Of a DNA stretch of 64,000 nucleotides, positions 22,155 through 33,693 are shown piece by piece. A model generated the notes under the pieces. That model was given only the letters and a program-made list of their open reading frames with translations. It did no database searches and was not told the DNA's origin. The stretch is from Kingdonia uniflora (lineage: Eukaryota > Streptophyta > Magnoliopsida > Ranunculales > Circaeasteraceae). Location of the stretch: contig JACGCM010001227.1 in the NCBI GenBank assembly GCA_014058105.1, positions 62,001 through 126,000 of the forward strand. Direction: 5' to 3'. The first letter of the stretch is position 1; every line of letters begins with the position of its first letter. The position numbers and the translations under genes were made by a program.

Positions 22155-23570
22155 CGCACTGGAATCTCTAAAGGATTAATCCCTCCAACTCGTACATGTG
22201 TTCTTAGGAATTCTAAACATCTCTCTTCATGAAATAAGACTAGGTGATCAATTTCGTCAACCCTGGATCCAGATTTTGAGGGTTTCGGCCTCATACTGTA
22301 ACACTTACCTGTCCTATGAGTTTATGGTAGGAGTACATGCATTCTTAATTGTCCATAATCTAGCTCCTACGGGTAGATCACCAAATAAATTGTTTAATGC
22401 CCGACCGATCATCAATTTGGCTCGTACTCTGTTATAGCTTCATTTTCGTTTTATGAAAGCGTGCTTACTAACAAAAGCAAAAAATAGAAGTGAAAAGAAC
22501 TACGCTTGCCTCCTCTGGAGGTCCTCCTGCTGCCAGTATAACTTTCCAAATGATGAAAAATAAAGATGACGTTCATGAACAATACAAAGACTCTGTTCCT
22601 TCCATCAAATGTCAGTGACGCGCCTATTGCGTAAGGAACGTGGAGGGTACGATTAAGAAGTTACAGGTCACACAACAAACTATGTATTTTTTAGACCCAT
22701 ATACAAAGGAAAAAAATGTACAAGGTATTAACAAACTCAAAACGAAGTCTAGTGGAGGGGAAAACATAACCGGGATAACAATCGAGACTCCTGCTATGGA
22801 TCTGGCTCCCTAGCAATGCAGTGAACCCTACACACTAGAAATCAGAGTATTCTCAAGCACTCGTCTTCAATCTATTAACTGAAGAAGGAAAATAGAATCA
22901 ACGTTTAAGATATTGCATTCATAAACAATGACGGGATTGTGAAAAAATATCGCTAAATAATCTAATAAACTCAACTAATATGTTGTTTGGGACGTGCAAC
23001 CAACCACCTATGACTTTTCTGTGAATATATTGCGATATTTTTCCAATATCGCAAAGTCTTCGAAGAATTGGAAAATTGGACACTCTCACCAACTCGCCGA
23101 TCATAAACAACCTAGCCTAAATTTATTATCTGAAGGCCGTGATTGAACCGCCATTTGGTGCCCCATGGGCAATGCAGTGCTTATCACCACAACTCCCTTG
23201 GTCTCTTTAGGATTCACCCAAAAAGGTGTCTTTAATACTACTACCACGCCTCTTGGCTAAAACAAATTTTTGCCACCTGATATGATGAAACTAAGTTAAC
23301 AATTGCTAAGAGGATTTCATGAGGAGAGAAGAAGACTCAGACAAACACAATTATAGAATTATGGATTTCAATCAACAGTCGCTATCTCTTACTACTGGTG
23401 ACAATGAAAGCCACCTTAAATATTCAATGTTATTAAATGTTAAGTTGGGTTGTCTTGATTTATCCTAAACCAAGTACTTCATGCTTTATCCTCTTGAAAC
23501 CTCTCAAGTTTTTATCAGAAGCTCAGTTGTAACTGAGTTCTCGCAACCCGAGCCTAAAAAGTTTCTCCAG
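22155..23570. other. Interval between the split copia and the receptor-kinase locus
   Basis: No supported gene. A plus-strand frame at 22198-22437 (79 codons) and a minus-strand frame at 23110-22919 show no motif I recognise. The last 200 bp look like promoter: AAAGCCACCTTAAATATTCA (about 23409) and TTAAGTTGGGTTGTCTTG (about 23440) have matching words ahead of the 27.0-kb exon (CAGCCACCTTACTTATTCA, TTAAGTGGGGTTGTTTTG), indicating a duplicated promoter. Confidence 0.5.
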
Positions 23571-24237
23571 ATGAAACAGAATCGTCTTTTCCACTTTTTT
23601 TCTTCCCTTTTCTTTGTATTCTTAGTGGATGTTCCGGTGTCACTGTGTGACTATGACTTCAACCACTCCAGTTGCTTCCAGCCCTTTGAATGCGGATCTC
23701 TTCTAACTATCACATATCCATTTTGGGGAAATAACCGCGCGGATTACTGTGGTCTCTCTGGTTTTGAACTAAAGTGTGAAGATGACATCCCGGAGATAGA
23801 TATCTTGTCAGTAAGATACAGAGTTTTAGCTATTGATCAAGTCACTAAGTATATCAAAATCGGAAGAAAGGATATATCAGATGATATTTGTCTTCCTGAA
23901 CTTGTAAATACCACATTGGATTCCAGTCCTTTTAAGTTAGGCCCCGGTTATGAGAACCTCGCCATCTTCTACAATTGCTCGGGCAACCAAGCGAATTTCA
24001 CTTGTGAAAGAGATGGGAACAGTAACAATGGTCTTAACTTTGCGACAGGGTCAGTCCCGGGCGATCAGAATGTAAGATATTCAGAGTGTGAGACTAGTAT
24101 AACCGTCCCGGTTCTGTTGGGAAGTGTTAGTTATGCTGTGAAAAAATCCATTCTCCAGGGTATTATTGAGGGATTTGAAGTAACCTATGATGTTGCTACT
24201 ACCCAAAGCAGAGGAGCCCAAAGCAGAGGAGACAAAG
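23571..24237 (+). CDS. LRK10L-type receptor kinase, ectodomain exon A (GUB_WAK_bind)
   Basis: I chose Met 23571 because a typical signal peptide follows (MKQNRLFHFFSSLFFVFLVD). An upstream in-frame Met at 23481 would add 30 residues ahead of it. The mature part starts with a cysteine-rich GUB_WAK_bind region (SSCFQPFECG, ITYPFWGN, DYCGLSGFELKC), thought to bind cell-wall pectin or glucan. A WAK_assoc-like part follows (VRYRVLAIDQ, DICLPELVNTTLD, AIFYNCSGN, SECETSITVPVL, EGFEVTYDV). The terminal cysteine cluster of the family is missing. The exon ends GACAAAG followed by GTAAGA, an excellent donor, in phase 1, which joins in frame to the kinase exon at 30063. The intron would be 5.8 kb. It is open over 222 codons, so it may be a real first exon. 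Confidence 0.78.
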
Positions 24238-27044
24238 GTAAGAATGTCTTCCATCTCTGAATTAATGCATGACCATAATTTTATCTTAGTCTTAGTCTAT
24301 TTATGAAAATTAAACTAAAAAACAGACATTACTCCTAAAAACCAACAGCGAATACTAATATAGGCGAACTAAGAACAGTTAATCTTCGCATAGGTTTACC
24401 ATATTAATCAAGTGTGCAAGTGCCTGGTTTTGGTTACATGTAGAAGTACTACGTTTTTGGGGTGATATGAGCATTAACAGCACATAGTCTAGAAGGCTGC
24501 ACTGCTCCAAATTTTAGGATTGGGTGGAAAATTCTGAGGCAGGGGGGCATGAGAAGAGTTGAAGTCTTCAACTACTCAAAAAGTTGAAAAATAGGGGAAA
24601 ATAACATCAACTGTAATGGTTACGTCATCGTCGTCCAGTTTACAATCAAACCCTCACCTAATTGCGTGTCTGAAGAATAAAAAAATGTATGCCACCCACA
24701 CCCACACCAACACCCATCTCACGAGTCTTTGTAGACTCGGTGGCGGTCTAATCATGTGCTTTTCTATTGGGAGTACTCCTCAAATTCCTCTAAATTTGAA
24801 TGAGTTATTAAGACCAAATTAGACCGGAGGCATTCCAAATAATTCTCACTTCTCTCACCACTAATACCCCACTATATACAAATTTCATGGTTTTTAAGTC
24901 TAAAAACTAGGGTTTAAGAACTTGGGTAGGATGGGTAAGGGATTGAAAATAATGGTGAAGACTGCGGGTAAGGGAAAATTGGTGAAGACCAAGGGTAAGG
25001 GTTCGAAGAAATCGACGCAAGCGTAGTGCGTAAGTGAACCAAAGTCAAAATTATTTAACAATCTGTTAAGAGTTGAGCCATAATTTATTGGTGCAAGTGT
25101 CCAATTATGTTGAATTTATTTAGGTATGTGATCGGTTAAGCTGAAATTTTTGTCAAGGTTACATCGTAAGAATACTCAATCAAGATTCGGTCCTCTGTTT
25201 GAGGATAAGTTGTAATAGTTGGCGTTAGTTTTGGTTTAAGCTGAATTTTAACTAGCTGTCTAACGTAACTTATTCCTAAAGATATAGTAATATCCTAGAG
25301 GTTAGGCTGTATTGGCGCAACTGTCAAGTAGTGAAGTGAAGTTGAATTTTTTTTATGAGTCCTACTTGTGTCACCACCTAATAATTGGTGAGGTAGGGCT
25401 CAACTCCCTGTAAATATTAGCACCTGTAAAGTAGAAACCGGGTAACTTGAGTACCAGGTTCCACTAACTTAGTTTTATCTCTCCAATTCGTCTCTCTAAA
25501 ATCAGCAAAGAAAATTTCCAAATTCAAAAAAACCCCTCCCCTCTCTCAGGGTCACATTATTTATCATTTTTCTTTATAATTTATAATTAGTATTCATTTT
25601 CACAGCGTACATTAAATCGAGCAAAAAAGAATAACTTCAAAAACATAATCAACACCTAGCAACATTGATAAAGACAGGTGGAATTGAGATAGAGAGAAAT
25701 TTTCAGATTTAAAATGGAATTGGGTTTAAAAATTTCACCCGCTTTGATAAAATTACAAGTTCATAAATTATAAAAGGGTGTTTTTCTGATTTGAAATGGA
25801 TTTTAGAAATCGGTTTTTCATATTTGACATAAACTAGGAGAAGGGAATGAGATGGGTGTAGAAATAGAAATTTACAGTATAGAGAGATGTTTTTTTTTGT
25901 AATTTGGTAATTCAAATCTGATGGCTGAGTTTTTGATGCAAGGAGATGGTTTTGGATTTCAAAGAACTAAGTTTGGGAAGGAAGACGATTGAGAGAGAGA
26001 AACAAGTTTTAGAAAGAGAAAAATGTTACTTGAGAGAGAGAGAGAGAACAGGTTCATCCGGTGACTAGTTTTCCTTAACCATTACCACATGTATTTTAAT
26101 TAGGATAGGTTGAGTTGTCCCTCAAGGGGTGCGCAAATTATTTTTTTATTTTATCTATTTCTAGTGTAACTTTTGTACTCACTAATCTGCTACAATTAAG
26201 TAGATTATTTTAGCGTAAGTGTTTCGTCGATGGAGATAGTAAAATGAGAGGGAGAGTAGGAAAGAGGGAGGGGTGCTCATCTATCAAAAAAAAAAATTAG
26301 GAGCCTATACCCAATACTCCGAGTGCCAATATCAATTCTCTAAAAAAAAAAAAAAACATTGGAAATATCAGATGACTAGAAAATTGGAAATACGGGATTA
26401 CAAAACCAACCTGTAATGATTACTTAATTGTTGAGGTCGTAATCAAACCATCACCTAATTGCGTGTTTAAAGATAATAAAAAATGTATGCCTTCCTACCA
26501 AACCCACCCCATGAGTTTTTTGTTGTTGCTTTTTCTACTTTCTCAACTCTCCATTATTGCAAATGGGCCACCTGTGAGAAGAAATCAAGTTTAACTTTAA
26601 TTGTACGTCTCGCACCTGCCCGGAGCATTAGTCAAGCGAATAACGTACTTCCTCGGATGACTCTCTATAAAACACTAATCTCTTCCCCCACAAGAGTCTT
26701 TCTACAAATCCATAGTTTGGTTTATCAAAATAATTTCCTGAACACTACAATGGGTAAGGGCTAAAGCCTAAAAGGTAAATGTGTCCTTCAAATTTTAGTC
26801 AAAGTCAATTACTGAAATATGACTTTTAAAGAGGGAAACAGAGACATAAGAAGGTTCTTCCCTCTATGACGCTTTGTTTGAATATTGGTAACGCAAAGAG
26901 CAGCCACCTTACTTATTCAAACCTAATATATTAAGTGGGGTTGTTTTGTTTTCTCTTCAAATAAACTCTTCCTTCTTTTTATCTCTCCTTTCAAACCTCT
27001 AAACTTAATCACAACTCTCCTTGCAATCCTGTAAGTTTGACAAC
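24238..27044. other. Intron or intergenic DNA between ectodomain exons A and B
   Basis: No large gene. It holds a duplicated block (24610-24693 and 26410-26492, continuing loosely to about 25.0 and 26.8 kb), a short Lys/Gly-rich frame at 24931-25026, AG microsatellites near 25991-26048 and A-runs at about 26286 and 26343. The last 200 bp, with pyrimidine-rich CTTCCTTCTTTTTATCTCTCC (shortened here: CTTCCTTCTTTTTATC) before Met 27045, look like promoter and leader of exon B. Confidence 0.5.
24931..25026 (+). other. Small basic ORF, 31 codons, partly duplicated at 26751
   Basis: MGKGLKIMVKTAGKGKLVKT followed by KGKGSKKSTQA and a stop. It is Lys/Gly-rich, like a nucleic-acid-binding tail. The duplicated block at 26.4-26.8 kb retains the start ATGGGTAAGGG but stops after four codons. 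A real peptide is possible but nothing else supports it. Confidence 0.25.
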
Positions 27045-27651
27045 ATGAAGTTGTATCGTCTCCCCTTCTTTCCTTATTCGTTCTTCATTTTCTTCATCTT
27101 CTTCTTTGTGGATGTCAAGTGCGAGGAGGAGCTAGAGATTTCGTCAGTGAAATATGATATTGTGAGAACCGACTTAATCAATAAGATTATGACGATTAGG
27201 AGAAAAGATATTCTAGATGATCTTTGTCTCTCTAAACCCGTTAATACTACACTAGATTCCAGTCCCTTTCAGCTCCCACTTGATAATTCAAACATCACCT
27301 TGTTCTATGGTTGCCCTCCCGTCGCCAGGGGATTGACTTGTGGGAACGATACCAATAATGGCCTTTACTACCAGATGGGAGCCACGGGATCAGATCAGAG
27401 GGCACCTGAACAATTCACAAGTTTTTCGGAGTGCGCCACTAGTATAGTTATCCCGGCCTTTTCTACAGTTATTGCTACCCAAATGAGCTCTTTAATACAG
27501 TTCCCGCCGGTAATATCCGCTGTGAAGGAGGTCATTAATGGCGGATTCAACGTGACGTATGAGGAGTCTGTGAAATCAGAATGTGTTGATCCCTGCATTA
27601 ACAAGGGTAGAGGTTGTGTTTACAACACCGAGGGCTTCACATGTCAGTCAA
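27045..27651 (+). CDS. LRK10L-type receptor kinase, ectodomain exon B (WAK_assoc, no GUB domain)
   Basis: Met 27045 is chosen because it starts a clear signal peptide (MKLYRLPFFPYSFFIFFIFF). The mature part goes at once into ELEISSVKYDIVRTD, LCLSKPVNTTLDSSPFQ, NITLFYGCPP, SFSECATSIVIPAF and NGGFNVTYEESVKSEC, and ends in the cysteine cluster CVDPCINKGRGCVYNTEGFTC-like region. The first about 60 residues of the family, the GUB_WAK_bind domain, are absent. The exon is open and ends TCAGTCAA before GTAAGC at 27652, again in phase 1, compatible with the kinase exon at 30063 over a 2.4-kb intron. It is a diverged tandem paralogue of exon A. It could be an alternative first exon, or a degenerate duplicate. 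Confidence 0.72.
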
Positions 27652-29240
27652 GTAAGCATTTCTTTTATCCCTCAACTATAGTTCAGCCTAATCAAATAAC
27701 TTCAGCTTACAGTTTAGCTTAATCTAATGTCTTCCATGTTTCAACCCCTTAGCTTAATTAGAGACAAACTTTGTAGCTTAACATAAAAATCGACAATTAC
27801 TTCAGGAAACTAAAGCTAAGAGTCTAATGATCACCAAATCAGAAAGATCTTAGAGTTTCATGTCCCCCCATCATCCTCGAGTACTCAACAAAGCCGGTCT
27901 CAATACTTTTCCCGATGATGAATTTGGACGGCTTCCGCATCAGAAATTGCCTTAATTGGACAAGTCTCTTCCCCAAGTATTAAATTATTTTGGTGTCAGT
28001 CAAAGAGTTGAACAGTTCTGGGGTGGTGATACTGACCCCATTATTCTCTTTTATGGCAAGTCTCTAGAAAAGATGACGAAGACCTACTTCACAATTTCAA
28101 GTATATATCCTAATATCCCTTAGGCCTTAGTAGTATTTAACCCTTGATTAAGAGTTCGATTAAGGTAATTAAATTTTGGAAAAAAAATTATGGCCGACAT
28201 GTCGTTTTAAAAATGAAGTCCAGCTGCCCGACATAGGATGGGTATGATTGGCACACAAAGTTAGCTTTGAATCAGTAACAAACCCACAAGATGGCCGTGT
28301 TATATGTTTCTTTAGTATCTAAGATGTGCTCGTCCTTTCTATTAATACGTTGGTGAGGGGTATTATTTCATGGATTTCGATTTGTCCAAAACTCCGCATA
28401 AGAGGGTCCTTATGGGATACTCTTATTTCTACAATATAACTCCTCATTTCATAAAAATGTCATAAACAACTCCCTCCCTGTTACTTGAAAGTGAGGGGGG
28501 GGGGGAACGATACGAGAAACGAGAAACGGGTACGAGTACGGGAAATGATACGCGAAACGGAAACGGGAAATGCCCTCTATTTTTTATACATGATTCAGAA
28601 AACGGGAAATGCATATAGGAGAAATGTGACAATTGAAGCGAAATATGAAACGAAGAGGGAAACGAGTATTAAAGCGCAAACAAATTCGAACAAGGGAATG
28701 AGTAAAGAATGTCGAATTAAGCAAATATTGATACTTTTTGATAGTAGAAAGATCAAGATACAAAGACAATACTTGTTAACTTAGTCAAGATAGAAGAAAA
28801 TACGAAAAATTAATTATGATTAAGGGTTTCCTTTCTTAAGGAGATTTCAGTATAAAGTAATATTTATTGGTTGAGTATTTTTTTATTGTTTCTTTTGTGG
28901 GTATAATAGCATCAAATCACATATATGAGCGTTGTTTTACATTCGTTTTGATATACGGATTTCAAAAGCTTTCCAAATCGAATCAAAATTCCCTTCAAAA
29001 AACAAATAAGACAAATCAAAAATCGAATCATCCCATACCGAATCACAGTCAAATCAAAACGCAAATTATATTCGTTTCCCAACATTTCCCCAACGTTTCG
29101 GAAACCGAATCGCACCCATTTCCCAAACGGTCCCACGAAACGTTTGGGAAGAGGGGACAGCAACATAGCTCCCTCCCATTTATACTGTATATCATTTCTC
29201 TTTATAGGATCCTCTATCTGTTATCTTCCTCTCAAATGGG
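27652..29240. other. Putative intron with an unidentified repeat-rich segment
   Basis: No gene is supported. At about 28480-28640 a run of G (about 28494-28505) is followed by many GAAACG, GGGAAATG and ACGGGAAA words, and at about 29060-29160 the same words recur inverted (TTTCCCAACATTTCCCC, CGTTTCGG, CATTTCCCAAACG). This looks like the subterminal repeats of a DNA transposon about 0.67 kb long, but I could not find clean ends or a target duplication. Confidence 0.45.
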
Positions 29241-29244
29241 TTGC

Positions 29245-29935
29245 TGCAACTTTTTCATGAGGCAAGTACTCTTACCTGCCTTCATTGTTGCGATTCTTTT
29301 CAAGAACAGTTCTAACTATAGACTCACTACGAGGCCTGTGAGCCACAGGAATGTGGTAATGGCATAACCATGAGCTACCCTTTCTTGATTCCTGGCCAAC
29401 AAAAATCCTATTGCAGCCACCCAGGTTTCAACATCACCCGTTCCATTAATGACGAGCCCATCCTTCAAATGTCCAACGACGATTACAAATGTACAACATC
29501 ACCCGTTTCCCACTCATCTTCACAATCTCACCCTTGTTAACACTCTTTTCAAACTCAGTTCCAATCACGCCGATTTCTTCTTCTTTTACAACTGCACAAT
29601 GGCTTCTACAGACTACTTTACGTACCTAATGCCCTGTTTTAAGTGATAATAGTGGCAATAGCGAATTCTCTTTTGCTGCGTTCGCACAAGAGGGAGGGTT
29701 ACAGTACCGAAACGTTTCCTGGGAGAAGTATGAGTCTTTGGTTGGGACTTCTGTGGAGATGGATGATAGGGTTTCTATCGAAAGTACGATGAATGGAATC
29801 CTTTGAGTAGTTGAAGGGATTTGCTCTCGAATGGAATGTAAGAAGTTGCACAGAATATGAAGGAAGTGGCGGTCGATTTCTCAAAATAACAATATCATAT
29901 CTTTTTATCATGAAGGACCCTATGCCAAAAACTAC
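29245..29935 (+). pseudogene. Third LRK10L ectodomain copy (C), frameshifted
   Basis: Pieces of a GUB_WAK_bind ectodomain can be followed through three frames: ECGNGITMSYPFLIPGQQ, SYCSHPGFNITRSINDEPIL (about 29345-29465), then HLHNLTLVNTLFKLSSNHAD and FFFFYNC (29500-29600), then FAAFAQEGGLQYRNVSWEKY, ESLVGTSVEMDDR (29670-29780) and, after another shift, a WNVRNCTEYEGSGGRF-like end (about 29830-29880), the family's terminal C..C..SGG.CG region. The final Cys is missing. It belongs to a different subgroup from exons A and B (FNITRSINDEP). It lies directly before the kinase exon and was perhaps its original ectodomain. The frameshifts make it non-coding. Confidence 0.75.
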
Positions 29936-30062
29936 CATTAAGAGAGAACACTTTTCTACTATTTTCTTCTGATCCTTGACTTCTAATAAAATCTTGCTTG
30001 AAACAATCAGTAATGTATTACTTTGTCGTCTAAACCTCTCTAACCAATTTGATATCTTGCAG

Positions 30063-30359
30063 GAAAAAAACCAGTAGCGAAGATTGTTGGAATTGTTCTA
30101 GGCTCAATTGTCGGAGCAAGTGTAGTTTTGGCATGCTTTCTCTTTTACCGCCGTCGCAGAAAACATCAGACGTCCACTTCCTCAAAATTAACTTCTCGGA
30201 ATATTTCTAGCGAACGCACATTAAGCCGGGATCTCGAAATTGGGGGAAGCGGCTATTTCCAGACACCAATCTTCTCTTACAGTGAGCTCGAAGAAGCTAC
30301 CAACAATTTTGACGAAAAAAAGGAAGTTGGTGATGGCGGCTTTGGTACTGTATATCATG
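30063..30359 (+). CDS. LRK10L-type receptor kinase, transmembrane and kinase-start exon
   Basis: Acceptor TTGCAG ends at 30062. The exon, entered in phase 1, encodes a short stalk, a transmembrane helix (VGIVLGSIVGASVVLACFLF), a basic stop-transfer signal (YRRRRKH), a Ser/Thr-rich juxtamembrane part, the family-typical PIFSYSELEEATNNFDEKKE and the glycine loop VGDGGFGTVYHG. It ends at 30359 with donor GTAAGA. This layout (ATNNF, then loop, then intron) is that of LRK10L kinases. It anchors the receptor in the plasma membrane with the kinase inside. The exon has no stop or frameshift. Confidence 0.92.
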
Positions 30360-30479
30360 GTAAGAAAACATAATACTTGTTGACTCACAACCACCACGGT
30401 CTCAGGTACCAATTTCTTTTCCTTCTAGCTATTCATGTGCTCTACCTGATGAGCTTATTTGTTTTGTTTCCTTAACCAG

Positions 30480-31405
30480 GAAAGCTACGTGATGGGCGTG
30501 TTGTTGCAGTTAAGCGCTTGTATGAAAACAACTGCAAACGGGTTGAACAGTTTATGAATGAAATCGCAATCTTGTCACGTTTACGCCACACGAACCTGGT
30601 GTCACTGTATGGTTGCACATCTCGCCACAGCCGCGAGCTTCTTCTTGTCTATGAGTTTGTTCCAAATGGCACAGTAGCTGACCATCTACATGGGGAGAAT
30701 GTTAAACCTGGCACACTCGCATGGCCTGTCCGTTTGAGCATTGCCATAGAAAGTGCAGATGCACTCTCATACCTTCATGCTTCTGATACTATACACCGTG
30801 ACGTCAAAACCAACAACATCCTCCTAGACAATAATTTCCATGTCAAAGTTGCAGATTTTGGATTATCACGTCTCTTCCCCAATGATGTTACTCATGTTTC
30901 CACAGCACCTCAAGGAACCCCTGGCTATGTTGACCCTGAGTATTACCACTGCTACCAACTTACTGATAAAAGCGATGTATACAGCTTTGGGGTGGTTTTA
31001 TGTGAGCTTATATCATCAAAGCCTGCTGTTGATATCAGCAGACATCGTTATGATATTAATTTATCTAACATGGCCATCAACAAAATCCAAAACCACTCAA
31101 TTCACGAGTTGGTTGATCCAAATCTTGGATTTGAAACGAATTACCCTGTAAGGAAGATGATTACACAGGTGGCAGAGTTGGCTTTCAGATGTTTACAACA
31201 AGATAAGGATATGAGACCATCTATGGTGGAGGTCTTGGAGGTTCTGAAAGGGATTGAAAAACATGATTACAGTATGGTGCAGGCAGATGAAATAGATATC
31301 CCATCAGAAGAATACAGGTTGTTAAAGAATATTTCGCCGTCCTCGCCAAATTCCGTGACAAATCCCTGGCCTAGCAACTATACTACGCCTAACACCAGCG
31401 TCTGA
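30480..31405 (+). CDS. LRK10L-type receptor Ser/Thr kinase domain exon
   Basis: Acceptor TTAACCAG ends at 30479; the intron is 120 bp and the join YHG-KLRDGR is in frame. All kinase signatures are present: VVAVKRL (ATP-anchoring Lys), E in FMNEIAIL, HRDVKTNN catalytic loop, ADFGLSRLFP, GTPGYVDPEYYHCYQLTDKS activation-loop end, SDVYSFGVVLCEL and the late Arg in RPSMVEVLEVL. A Ser/Pro-rich tail follows to the stop at 31403-31405. The length is usual for the family and nothing is missing. LRK10L kinases (leaf-rust-10-like) are plasma-membrane receptor kinases linked to defence and hormone responses. The ligand is not deducible. Whether exon A, B or another supplies the ectodomain is open. Confidence 0.95.
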
Positions 31406-32072
31406 GGTCTCTTTAGCAGGGTTATTACACATGTTTTAGGGGTTAGTCGGGAGAATAGTGATAAGTTATGAACTGGGTATTTCTGGGTTCTTTTTGAGAA
31501 TGCATTATCACTTGCTCATGGATCTCGTAAGACAAGTGTAAGAGATGTCACACATAAATCCCTCTGTTTCTACATCTTCCTTCAAGGATTCTTTTATTTG
31601 TTATCTTTCTTCCAAACTTTTTGTTACAAGTAATACTGATGAACGAACCACTTCCTGTATTGATATTTGCTGCAATGGACATGCCTTCTGTAAATATTTA
31701 TGTGATGTAAATTATATTCCCTGTGATGTGTTTGGAATTGGATGGAATTTTGTTTTTAACAATCTAGCTTAAATAAGTAAAGGTCCTGGGATCAGTTTTC
31801 TCCTAATGCAACGGCTACTTGTTAGTAGAAATCTTGACTTACCTAGAATATGTTGTTTCTGGGTAATTTACAGGCATGTGCAATTCACCATTTACCACAC
31901 TTAGGAAGGCTTAAGATTCAATACACAAGCCTTTTTATGCGTATGTATTTCATCGTAGGCCTGAATCTAGTTCAACTGTTTTCCACCTCAGTTCAACAAT
32001 TTCATACCCATAAAACTGAATAAAATTAATCTTCAAACAGTGGCCTCTTATATAAATTAGGAAGCTCTTTAA
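31406..32072 (+). other. 3' flank of the kinase gene
   Basis: Likely 3' untranslated region, with TGTAAATATTTATGTGATGT-type polyadenylation context near 31690 and AATAAG near 31772. A 75-codon frame (31545-31772) is probably not coding. The part at about 31470-31590 has a second copy at about 39220-39356. Confidence 0.5.
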
Positions 32073-32451
32073 GAGCATCAGCAGTAGGCTGACTAAATTA
32101 GCCAGCCAAGTAGGCTAAAAATCTGATAAATTCTGACATGTAGCAGGGGTAAATAAACGTACATTTTCAGGATGGGGATTTTCTTTGTAAATTTAGAGAA
32201 AAATAATTAAAAAACACCGCGCCACTTCCAGTGGCACACAACTTATATTTATTTGTTTTGTGCGCCACTTTAACTGGCGTTACACCAATTGAAGTGGCAC
32301 ACATCACATTTAAATAAAGGCCTTCTTTTTGACAGTCTCTGAGGGGTACCTCAACACCACATATAGCATATGATTTCATGAATAGGAATGCGATTTGAGC
32401 GATAGTGATCCTGAAAAAGGAGTTTTTACGCAATTTGGATCGCTAACATAG

Positions 32452-33693
32452 TGTAGAAATAATTTAAGGAACCTGTATATAGCTTTCCCTAGAACAGAAC
32501 AGGAGTGCAGAGCAGGTCGAAACTACAGCAGCAGAGCAGGTCGAAACTACAGAAACAAAAAATTGCTCGAGGCGTGGGTTGCACTTTCTTTAAAGGGTAT
32601 TTCAACAAACCCCAGGTACAGGTTATGACTGTCTAATCTCTTCCAGGATACAACGAGCAGTGAGCGATACAGAAGTCCCAGTACCGGAGACAATGTACTT
32701 GTAACGTTTAACACCTCAACGAAACTGTGAGAGAGATAGGAGTAGATGAACTATCGATCAATGACAGAGAAAAAGAGATAAATGATTGATTTGTGTTCTG
32801 TATTTTTGGAGAAGAAAGTATGAGGGTATTTATAGCTGTTGGGAATACAACCTCTCAACGTTTTACTCTAACGTTCGGAGCATTAAACTCGTTCGTGAGT
32901 AACGTTTCCCGAAGGATCAAGTCTACTAGCCGTTGGGAGGAGAACGTGTACTAAACCAAGTTAGTCAAAAGAGTTTAAGCTCAAGCCCAAAAATAATGGA
33001 TAACTTTTTAGTAAAAAGAATAGGCTGAGCCTAGTCCAAGCCCAAAGAGCCCCAAGGCCTCCAGTGCCAGAAGAGCCAATAGCCCAATCCCGAGCCCGAG
33101 TCCGAGCCGGCGAGAGGTCCAAGTGCGTTAAGGGTATAAAATCCCCTCACACACTCACACACCTATACACTCTCTCTTAGAGCATCCAAAATAGCATACC
33201 ACTTTGCTCGAGCAGATTTCTCACCAAATTCAACTTTTTATTCAAATTGGGACTCACATTATTATTTTATATAAGAGAGAGAAATTTTTTATTAAAAATT
33301 AGGACCCATAATGTTCTTTTATTAGAGAGAGAAAAAAGAAAGGAAGATAAAAAATATTTTTAAAGGACCCACAAAAGTAGTATGCACATACCACTCTCCA
33401 AGTTCTAAATTCGCATACTTTAGAGTATGCTGAACACCATACCCCTGTTGGAAGGAGTTTTTGCAAAAGTATGTGAAAAGTGTAGCAACATACCATGTTG
33501 TTGGAGATGTTCTTAGTCACATGTTACACACATATCATATGGGTTATACCTTATATGTTTGGTTCCTCTATAGTTTATAAACATTGTTGTACTAAAATTT
33601 TAGGCTTTAGTTACAAGAGTCGCCATGAAAATGACCAAGAGGTCAAGGGGTCAAAGTCAAAACCCATACAAATGTTTTAAAAAAAATCCAACA
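32452..33693 (-). repeat. 3' LTR of the CATAG copia, enlarged by a MITE
   Basis: About 1.24 kb against 0.88 kb for the other LTR; a 333-bp MITE accounts for most of the difference. It has the same GAGTAGATGAA, GAGGGTATTTATAGCT and AGGGTATAAAATCCCCTCAC landmarks as the 5' LTR. Confidence 0.93.
33180..33512. mobile_element. MITE in the copia 3' LTR
   Basis: Imperfect inverted ends GAGCATCCAAAATAGCATAC and (reversed) GAACATCTCCAACAACATGG are flanked by TTA on both sides (33177-33179 and 33513-33515). The other LTR shows the empty site CTCTCTTAATCACATG at about 38931-38946. The 3-bp TTA target and the GAGCATC end put it with PIF/Harbinger-type MITEs, in the same broad group as the 32073 MITE. 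Confidence 0.92.

Noticed and set aside
31545..31772. Separate cysteine-containing small gene after the kinase
   Set aside because: It lies where the kinase 3' untranslated region is expected, has no splice or promoter context, and part of the region is copied at 39.2 kb without this frame.
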